Shown here: positions 58,780-64,000 of the stretch, piece after piece
Numbering within the stretch: position 1 is the stretch's first letter
Layout of the letters: every line of letters starts with the position of its first letter
Assembly (NCBI GenBank): GCA_024236015.1
Contig: JACKLK010000015.1
Span: 14,519 to 78,518, forward strand
Direction of reading: 5' to 3'
Source of the DNA: Rhodoferax sp.
Lineage (GTDB): Bacteria > Pseudomonadota > Gammaproteobacteria > Burkholderiales > Burkholderiaceae_C
DNA length: 64,000 bases
Notes under the pieces: generated by a model
The model's input: only the letters and a program-made list of their open reading frames with translations
Told to the model about the DNA's origin: nothing
The model's database searches: none
Position numbers and translations under genes: made by a program

Positions 58780-59559
58780 TCAGAAAACGCCGCCAAACGA
58801 CCCGCCGTCGAGCAGCAGGTTCTGGCCATTGATGTAGCCGGCATGCGCGCTGCACAGGAAGGTGCAGGCGGCGCCGAATTCCTCGGGCTGGCCCAGGCGC
58901 CGCGCCGGATGCTTGGCGATACGCGCCGCACGCACGTCGTCGGCATCGCGCCCCTCGCGTCGGGCCTGGGCCGCGAAGTTGCCGGCCAGCCGCGCGGTGT
59001 CGAAGGTGCCCGGCAGCAGGTTGTTGATCGTGACACCCCGCGCGACCGTGCTGCGCGCCAGGCCGGCGACAAAACCGGTCAGGCCGCTGCGCGCGCCGGT
59101 GGACAGGCCCAGGCCGTCGACCGGCGCCTTGACCGCGCTGGACGTGATGTTGACGATGCGCCCGAAGCCGCGCTCCATCATGCCGTCGACCAGCGCGCGG
59201 ATCAGCGCGATCGGCGCCAGCATGTTGGCGTCGAGCGCCGCCACCCATTGCTCGCGCTCCCACTGGCGGAAGTCGCCCGGCGGCGGGCCGCCGGCATTCG
59301 TCACCAGGATGTCGAAGCTCGGATGTGCGGCCAGGATGCGCGCACGCCCGGCCTCCTGCGTGACGTCGGCGGCCACCGCATGCACCGGCGCCGTCGACAG
59401 GCCCGCCAATCGGGTTGCCGCCTCCTGCAACGGTGCTTCGGTGCGCGCGACGATCACCACCTCGACCCCTTCGCGGGCCAGCGCGGTGGCGCAGGCCAGC
59501 CCCAGGCCGGCGCTGGCGCCGCATACCAGGGCCTTGCGCCCGGCGATTCCCATGTCCAT
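58780..59559 (-). CDS. SDR-family protein lacking the Tyr-x-x-x-Lys motif
   Basis: A 259-residue classical-size SDR with a normal cofactor motif (LVCGASAGLGLACATALARE), NAGGPPPGD and NITSSAVKAPV. At the catalytic motif it reads DGLGLSTGARSGLTGFVAGL, so the Tyr and Lys are replaced (Leu and Thr on alignment). The C-terminal NGQNLLLDGGSFGG is typical. A branch of SDRs in Burkholderiales shares this change. It may use a different catalytic residue, act as a binding protein, or be inactive. It is 46 bases after RidA in the same operon. Confidence 0.8.
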   Translation of the reverse strand: MDMGIAGRKALVCGASAGLGLACATALAREGVEVVIVARTEAPLQEAATRLAGLSTAPVHAVAADVTQEAGRARILAAHPSFDILVTNAGGPPPGDFRQWEREQWVAALDANMLAPIALIRALVDGMMERGFGRIVNITSSAVKAPVDGLGLSTGARSGLTGFVAGLARSTVARGVTINNLLPGTFDTARLAGNFAAQARREGRDADDVRAARIAKHPARRLGQPEEFGAACTFLCSAHAGYINGQNLLLDGGSFGGVF

Positions 59560-59605
59560 GGCAGTCCTTCTCTTGCTTCTTGCTGCTTGCCCGTGGTGCG
59601 TCGCG

Positions 59606-60043
59606 TCAGCCCAGCGGCATCGGCGTGGCGGCGCGCAGGTCGACGTCCAGGCGTGCCCAGGCGTCGATCTCGACCGTCAATTCCGGAAACACCAGCGCCG
59701 GCACGGCCACCAGCGTCGAACACGGATACACGTCGCCGAAGAACTCGCGCCTTGCCCGGCCCACCGCGTCCTTGTCGGCGATGTCGGTCACGTAGACCAC
59801 GGTCTTGGTGATGTTGTGCCGGTGGCCGCCGGCGGCCTCGACCAGGGCCGCGATCTTGCCCAGCACGCGCAGCGTCTGTTCGTAGGTGTCCAGCGGCTGG
59901 CCGGCGGCAGCCGCATCGCGGCTGGCCGGATGCGCCGTCATGCCCGAGAGCACGACCTCGTCGCCGATGCGCCAGCCGTTGCTCCAGCTGGCGCTGGGCA
60001 GGTCGGGCACGGCCGGTGCGACGATCCTGTGCACGGCACTCAT
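59606..60043 (-). CDS. RidA/YjgF-family protein
   Basis: A 145-residue RidA homologue. RidA deaminates reactive enamines/imines made from amino acids; other family members act as hydrolases in aromatic or pyrimidine catabolism. Signs are ASWSNGWRIGDEVVLSGMTA, QTLRVLGKIAALVEAAGGHR and VYVTDIADKDAVGRARREFF. The usual active-site Arg of RidA (R105-type, in 'R-x-x-V') is not clearly conserved (VPALVFPELTVEID). It lies nine bases after the Rieske oxygenase gene, so a specialised role in this pathway is likely. Confidence 0.84.
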   Translation of the reverse strand: MSAVHRIVAPAVPDLPSASWSNGWRIGDEVVLSGMTAHPASRDAAAAGQPLDTYEQTLRVLGKIAALVEAAGGHRHNITKTVVYVTDIADKDAVGRARREFFGDVYPCSTLVAVPALVFPELTVEIDAWARLDVDLRAATPMPLG

Positions 60044-60052
60044 GGCACGGCC

Positions 60053-61117
60053 TCAGGCCTTGGCCGTGGCGGCCGGCGCAGCAGCCTTGGCGTCGGCCGC
60101 CTGTTGCGCAGCCGCGATTTGCTTCTGCGCCAGGCTCTGCTTGTGCCGGCGCAGCCGCGACAGACCGACGTCGTGCTCGTACAGGTGCTCGCGCCGGTTC
60201 GCGTCGGGCTCCATCGCCTCGAGCATGACCCGGTCCTGCTCGAGCACGGTCCAGTGCCGCGCCTCGAGCCGGTTCTTGTACAGGAAGCGCCAGGTGTCGC
60301 GCTGCCAGCCGCTGAGCTTGCGCAGCCGCCAGTGGAACACCGCCGAGACGTTCTCGACGATCGGCGTGTAGCTGCCGATGATGGTGAACGGGCCGCCCGG
60401 GCCGCCGGTCTTCGGATACGGGATCTCCAGCCGCATCCAGTGCAGGTCGGTGTCGCACCACTCGGTCCAGTCGAAGTTGACGTTGCGCTGGCCGGCCTTC
60501 TCGAACATGAAGCCGTTGTCGGTGCGGCGCAGCTGGAACTTGGCGCTGATGTCGCCCTCGCTCATGGAGTGCGACTGCTTGTGCACGAAGGTGCCGTGCA
60601 TCGGGTCGATGACGTTGTCCTCGACGTAGCGGTAGTCCGCGCCCCACTCCGTGTAGCACAGGAAGCCGGACCACTCGGGGCTGGTCATCTCCTCGGGCAG
60701 ACGCAGCGGCGGCGGCTCGGCCAGGTGCGGGTCGGTGGCGTTGTACAGGAACACCGCGCCGTGGGCCTCCCGCACATGGAAGCTGCGCGCGGCCAGGCTG
60801 CCCTCGAGCGTGCAGCCCGGGCTGGCCGGCACCTTGGTGACGCGGCCGTCGCAACGCACCTCGACACCGTGGTAGGGGCAGGCGAGCCGGTCGCCCAGGT
60901 TCACGCCCATGGACAGCGGCGCACCGCGGTGCGGGCAGTGGTCTTCCAGCGCATGCACGGCGCCTGCGCGGTCGCGCCAGACGGCGATCTTGTAACCCAG
61001 GCGGCGCAGCGAGATCGGCGTGTCCTTGACGAAGGACGAGGGGCAGATGGGGTACCAGAGGTCGCGCAGGCCTCGGGCCAGCAAGGCGTCGACTTCGGTG
61101 GGGCTGTTGGCGGTCAT
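60053..61117 (-). CDS. Rieske-type aromatic ring-hydroxylating oxygenase, alpha subunit
   Basis: A 354-residue oxygenase subunit. The Rieske cluster ligands are Cys61-x-His63 (DHCPHRGAP) and Cys80-x-x-His83 (ACPYHGVEV). The mononuclear iron site is DNVIDPMHGTFVHKQSH with Asp171, His174 and His179. The pattern resembles phthalate 4,5-dioxygenase and vanillate demethylase types (group I, one subunit). No ferredoxin or reductase gene is visible in this run, so electrons must come from elsewhere. The last 30 residues are Ala/Lys-rich. It probably starts oxidation of the ring substrate. Confidence 0.9.
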   Translation of the reverse strand: MTANSPTEVDALLARGLRDLWYPICPSSFVKDTPISLRRLGYKIAVWRDRAGAVHALEDHCPHRGAPLSMGVNLGDRLACPYHGVEVRCDGRVTKVPASPGCTLEGSLAARSFHVREAHGAVFLYNATDPHLAEPPPLRLPEEMTSPEWSGFLCYTEWGADYRYVEDNVIDPMHGTFVHKQSHSMSEGDISAKFQLRRTDNGFMFEKAGQRNVNFDWTEWCDTDLHWMRLEIPYPKTGGPGGPFTIIGSYTPIVENVSAVFHWRLRKLSGWQRDTWRFLYKNRLEARHWTVLEQDRVMLEAMEPDANRREHLYEHDVGLSRLRRHKQSLAQKQIAAAQQAADAKAAAPAATAKA

Positions 61118-61143
61118 GATGGGGTTCTCCTCTCGGGTATGCG

Positions 61144-61392
61144 TCAGGCGCCCAGGCGGGCCATTTCCGCCTGGAAGGTTTCGGGGGTCCAGGCTTGCCC
61201 GTCCGGGCCCAGCGGACCGGCCTTGTTCAGATAGGCGAGCAGGTCGTCGATCTCATGGTGGCCGGCCGCATAGGCGCGTTCGATCGAGTCGCCCAGCAGG
61301 TCCTCGTAGGCCGTGGGCTTGCGGGTACGGGCCTGGTGCGGCTCCAGGTAGCTGGCGATGACGGGTGCGGAGACAGCGGCGATGGGAATCAT
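61144..61392 (-). CDS. Small HTH-like protein next to the Rieske oxygenase (82 aa)
   Basis: An 82-residue protein starting MIPIAAVSAPVIASYLEPHQ, then RTRKPTAYEDLLGDSIERAY, a helix-rich core ending EIDDLLAYLNKAG, and the motif TPETFQAEMARLG. It resembles small proteins annotated as 'recombinase-like helix-turn-helix domain' that accompany Rieske oxygenases, from memory. It could be a small transcription factor or an accessory subunit. Spacing of 26-48 bases shows it is co-transcribed. Function unproven. Confidence 0.6.
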   Translation of the reverse strand: MIPIAAVSAPVIASYLEPHQARTRKPTAYEDLLGDSIERAYAAGHHEIDDLLAYLNKAGPLGPDGQAWTPETFQAEMARLGA

Positions 61393-61440
61393 GGAAATAC
61401 CTCCTTGAAAACAAATGGAAACAGGGGTCCAGGCACGGCC

Positions 61441-61782
61441 TCATTGGCCCCCGTTGCGAACCCGCTCGCGAATGCGCTCGCGCACGGGGACGAAGTCATA
61501 ACTCGGATAACACTCGGTCTTGAAGACGCCCCAGGCGGAGCGCTCCAGTTCCAGGTTGACGATCGGCAGCAGGTGGGGCGGCAACTCCAGCGTGACGATC
61601 TGGCCCAGGCCCATGGCCACGGTCCAGGACACGATACGCGCCCCCTCGGGCGGAAAACGTTCCCACCAGTCGCTGGCCTTCATGCGCGACTGCACGTCCT
61701 CGAGCGTCAAGCCCGCATGGTGCTTCATCACGATGGTCAGCAGCATCGTCGGCGCGTCGGTGGGGGTGGTGGTGGCGGTCAT
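61441..61782 (-). CDS. Small protein of unknown function in the Rieske operon (113 aa)
   Basis: A 113-residue protein with TMLLTIVMKHHAGLTLEDVQ, RFPPEGARIVSWTVAMGLGQ, IVTLELPPHLLPIVNLELER and AWGVFKTECYPSYDF. The beta-alpha-beta-beta rhythm suggests a dimeric alpha/beta-barrel fold like muconolactone isomerase or EthD, enzymes of ring-opening pathways. No family assignment is certain. It is in the same operon as the Rieske oxygenase and two FAD monooxygenases. A degradation-step role is the natural guess. Confidence 0.55.
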   Translation of the reverse strand: MTATTTPTDAPTMLLTIVMKHHAGLTLEDVQSRMKASDWWERFPPEGARIVSWTVAMGLGQIVTLELPPHLLPIVNLELERSAWGVFKTECYPSYDFVPVRERIRERVRNGGQ

Positions 61783-61799
61783 GGCAGTTTCCCCTGGCC

Positions 61800-62819
61800 T
61801 TATTGCGCGACGATCCTGCGCGCCTTGATGACGCCGGCCCAGGTGTTCGTCTCGTTGCGGATGTAGGCACCGAACGCGGCCGGCGTCATGGTGGACTCGC
61901 TCAACCCCTGCTGGTTCAGCGACTCGCGCACCGCGGGCTGGTTCAGGATCTCGCGCGCATCCCTGGCCAGTTGCTCGGCCACCTCGGGCGGCGTTCCCGC
62001 CGGCGCCAGCAGCCCGTACCAGGACGTGACGACCACGTCGGCCACGCCTTGCTCGGCCAGCGTCGGAATCTCGGGCGCAACGGCGCTGCGGTTGACATCG
62101 GTGATGCCCAGCGCCACCAGCTTGCCGGTGCGGATGGACGACAACATGACCGGCAGGTTGCTGAACATCAGCGGCACCGTGCCCCCCAGCACGTCGTTGA
62201 GCGCCTGGCCAGAACCCTTGTACGGCACGTGCAGGATCTCCACCTGCGCCTGGTGCTTGAACAACTCGCCGGCCAGATGCAGGCCGCTGCCCACGCCCGG
62301 CGATGCGAACGACAGGGTATCGGGCTTGGCCCTGGCCGCGGCGATCAGGTCCCGGGCCGTCTTGAAGCCGGTCGACGGGTGCGCGACCAGCACGTTCGGC
62401 GCCTTGGCCAGCATCGTGATCGGCACGAAGTCGCGTTCGATATTGAACGGGAAATCCGGCATCAGCGTCGGATTGATCGTCAGGTTGCCCGCCGGCACGA
62501 CGAGCAGGGTCCGGCCGTCGCCCTTGGCGCGTTTGACCTTGCCGATGCCGATGTTGCCGGCCGCACCGGGCAGGTTCTCGACCACGGCCGGCTGGCCGTA
62601 TTTCTTGCTCAGGCCGTCCGCCATGATCCGCGCCAGGCTGTCGATCGGACCGCCCGGAGGAAACGGCGCGACCAGCGAGAAACGCTCCTGCGCCAGGTAT
62701 TTCTCGGTCGGCGACGCCAGGGCGCCCGTCTGGGCCAACGCCGGCGGAAGCACCGCCAGCAGGCCAAGGGCGAGCGCGGCGATGGCCTTGTCAGGCCGCG
62801 GCAACATCATCAAACGCAT
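61800..62819 (-). CDS. Bug/TctC-family substrate-binding protein
   Basis: About 339 residues, with a signal near residues 1-25 (AIAALALGLLAVLPPALAQT). The Bug core FSLVAPFPPGGPIDSLARIM, PAVVENLPGAAGNIGIGKVK and WYGLLAPAGTPPEVAEQLAR is clear. The start is uncertain (62819, 62810 or 62807); all overlap the end of the upstream monooxygenase gene. It is the second Bug protein in this ten-gene run. It probably binds the pathway's substrate. Confidence 0.87.
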   Translation of the reverse strand: MRLMMLPRPDKAIAALALGLLAVLPPALAQTGALASPTEKYLAQERFSLVAPFPPGGPIDSLARIMADGLSKKYGQPAVVENLPGAAGNIGIGKVKRAKGDGRTLLVVPAGNLTINPTLMPDFPFNIERDFVPITMLAKAPNVLVAHPSTGFKTARDLIAAARAKPDTLSFASPGVGSGLHLAGELFKHQAQVEILHVPYKGSGQALNDVLGGTVPLMFSNLPVMLSSIRTGKLVALGITDVNRSAVAPEIPTLAEQGVADVVVTSWYGLLAPAGTPPEVAEQLARDAREILNQPAVRESLNQQGLSESTMTPAAFGAYIRNETNTWAGVIKARRIVAQ

Positions 62820-63972
62820 ACAGTCTCCGATAAAAGGTGTCGACATCCGACTGCGCATGCGCACGCATGCGCTCGTTGCGCGCCACGCAGCTGCTGGCGC
62901 TCTCCGTTCCACCGGCCTCGCCCACGCGGCGCGACGCCTCCTGCACGAAGGCGCACTTGGGCTGGCGCCGCACGTCGAACGCGCTCAAGGTCTGCGCGAC
63001 ATCGTCGCCGCGTGCCAGCATGTCGGCCAGCACGATGCTGTCTTCCATTGCCATCGCACCTCCCTGGCCCATGAAGGGTGTCGACGCATGGGCCGCATCG
63101 CCGATCAGGCCGACACGGCCGCGGCTCCAGGGCAGGGGCAGGCGCACTTCCTCCACTGCCGTATAAAAGGCCTGGGTCGGCTCGCGCAGATCGTCCAGGA
63201 ACGCGCGTGCGGGGCCTTCGAACTCGGCGAACTTCTCGCGCATGGTCCGGTGCAGCGTGGCGGGTTCGTAGAACGGATGGCCGGGCTCGTTCGTCGTCGC
63301 GTAGACGTACAGCTGCTCGTCGCTGATCGGCATGATGCCCAGGCGCTTGCCCACGCCCATCATCATGATCTTGTCGACCAGATGCGCCGGCCTGCGGTGG
63401 ATGCTGCGCCACACGCCGAACCCGGTATCGACCGGCTCCACCGCGCCGAACAACATGCTGCGCAGCTGCGAACGCACACCGTCGGCGCCGATGACCAGGC
63501 TGGCCTGCAGCGCCGTGCCGTCGGCGAGCTGCAATCGCACCGCGTCGCCGCCCGCCGGATCGTCGAGCGTCGCCACCGTGCAGTCCAGCCGCACCCGCAC
63601 CTGCAGCGCCTGCATGCGTTCGAGCAGGATGCGGTGCAACTCGGCGCGCCGGATGCCCAGGATCGGGGGCAGCGCGGTACCGGGCGCATGCGGGTAGAAG
63701 GTCTCGGTGATGGGTTCGCCCCGCTGGTCGTAATAGACGTTGCGCCCGCGCGCGATGGCAAATCCGCTGTCCAGGATCGCCGGCAACACGCCGATGGACT
63801 GCAATGCGGCCAGGCCGTTGCTGTAGACGAAGATGCCCGAGCCATGGAACTGCCATTGCCGCTGGCGCTCGACGACGGTCACCGCGACGCCGCGACCGGC
63901 GAGCAGGATCGCCAGCGTGCATCCCGCGATGCCGCCGCCGACGATCACCACACCGTGCTGCAAGCGCTTCAT
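62791..63972 (-). CDS. FAD-dependent aromatic monooxygenase
   Basis: A 393-residue PHBH-like flavoprotein hydroxylase. FAD motifs are VIVGGGIAGCTLAILLAGRG near residues 9-28, the DG motif in IGADGVRSQLR and the GD motif in LIGDAAHASTPFMGQGGAMA. It is only distantly similar to the NicC-like enzyme at 57579, so the two probably act at different steps. It is the first complete gene of the run. Just beyond it, 63989-64000 shows the last codons and TAG of a further same-strand gene, too short to identify. Confidence 0.87.
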   Translation of the reverse strand: MKRLQHGVVIVGGGIAGCTLAILLAGRGVAVTVVERQRQWQFHGSGIFVYSNGLAALQSIGVLPAILDSGFAIARGRNVYYDQRGEPITETFYPHAPGTALPPILGIRRAELHRILLERMQALQVRVRLDCTVATLDDPAGGDAVRLQLADGTALQASLVIGADGVRSQLRSMLFGAVEPVDTGFGVWRSIHRRPAHLVDKIMMMGVGKRLGIMPISDEQLYVYATTNEPGHPFYEPATLHRTMREKFAEFEGPARAFLDDLREPTQAFYTAVEEVRLPLPWSRGRVGLIGDAAHASTPFMGQGGAMAMEDSIVLADMLARGDDVAQTLSAFDVRRQPKCAFVQEASRRVGEAGGTESASSCVARNERMRAHAQSDVDTFYRRLYAFDDVAAA

Positions 63973-64000
63973 GGTCCGCGCACCCGGCCTATTTCTTGTC

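Noticed and set aside
63989..64000. A few codons and a TAG stop of a further minus-strand gene at the window edge
   Set aside because: Only three sense codons are visible, so neither reality nor identity can be supported; noted in the neighbouring gene entry.
1..64000. CRISPR array, tRNA, rRNA, transposon or prophage
   Set aside because: No regularly spaced repeats, no tRNA cloverleaf recognised, no rRNA sequence and no transposase, integrase or phage structural gene was found.

Overview
This is a very G+C-rich stretch of a betaproteobacterial chromosome, most probably Burkholderiales and perhaps Comamonadaceae. The evidence is four Bug/TctC-type solute-binding proteins, a PhaM-like polyhydroxyalkanoate granule protein, a DUF3567 protein (a family I know essentially from Burkholderiales), and a GC-hairpin intergenic repeat at 22647-22731 of the kind common in comamonad genomes. 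No rRNA, tRNA, CRISPR array, transposase or integrase was found. Almost everything is catabolic or transport accessory gene content, arranged as compact same-strand runs, each beside a regulator or a palindromic operator candidate.

Layout. 1-823: the end of an amidase-like gene and a stand-alone Sua5/YrdC protein. 1157-8678: a TauD-like dioxygenase, a complete MalFGK-type sugar importer, an FGGY kinase and a TetR regulator, with an inverted repeat before the first gene. 8684-9237: two small proteins. 9572-15835: a divergent sugar system with binding protein, permease and PfkB kinase leftward, and ATPase, FucU/RbsD mutarotase, ROK repressor and transaldolase-like protein rightward. 15864-17291: an HPF-like protein and a DMT transporter broken by a one-base deletion.

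17337-28071 is a corrinoid/folate methyl-transfer island. It encodes separate homocysteine-, methyl-folate- and B12-binding proteins (in effect a methionine synthase in three pieces), a RACE-type [2Fe-2S]/ASKHA activator, DUF1638, a small 'virulence factor' domain protein and a methylene-THF reductase with its Cys-rich partner. Embedded in it are a choline/betaine-type binding protein and a phosphorylcholine-phosphatase-like HAD enzyme, and a GbdR-like regulator sits beside it. This suggests choline/betaine methyl-group salvage.

28314-37894: a TetR regulator, then a promoter with an operator over its -35 box, then an eight-gene operon (SDR, two enolase-superfamily proteins, NitT/TauT-type importer, TIM-barrel isomerase, amidase). 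I cannot match this operon to a described pathway. 37920-41509: FIST-domain protein, PhaM, and a copper module (PCuAC, YcnI, DUF2946). 41587-44686: FAA hydrolase, IclR and a DUF3108 protein. 44687-46604: an AAA ATPase in visibly less G+C-rich DNA, probably acquired. 46605-52666: DUF3567, ChaN-like lipoprotein, TctABC transporter, an M14-type deacylase and an O-methyltransferase.

52720-63972 lies wholly on the minus strand. Its core is a ten-gene head-to-tail run from 63972 to 54931: two FAD monooxygenases (one resembling 6-hydroxynicotinate 3-monooxygenase), a Rieske oxygenase, RidA, an SDR without Tyr/Lys catalytic residues, two small unknown proteins, two Bug proteins and a sulfatase. This looks like an uncharacterised pathway for an aromatic or N-heteroaromatic compound. 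The best candidates for undescribed biology are this run, the 29109-37894 operon and the corrinoid island.
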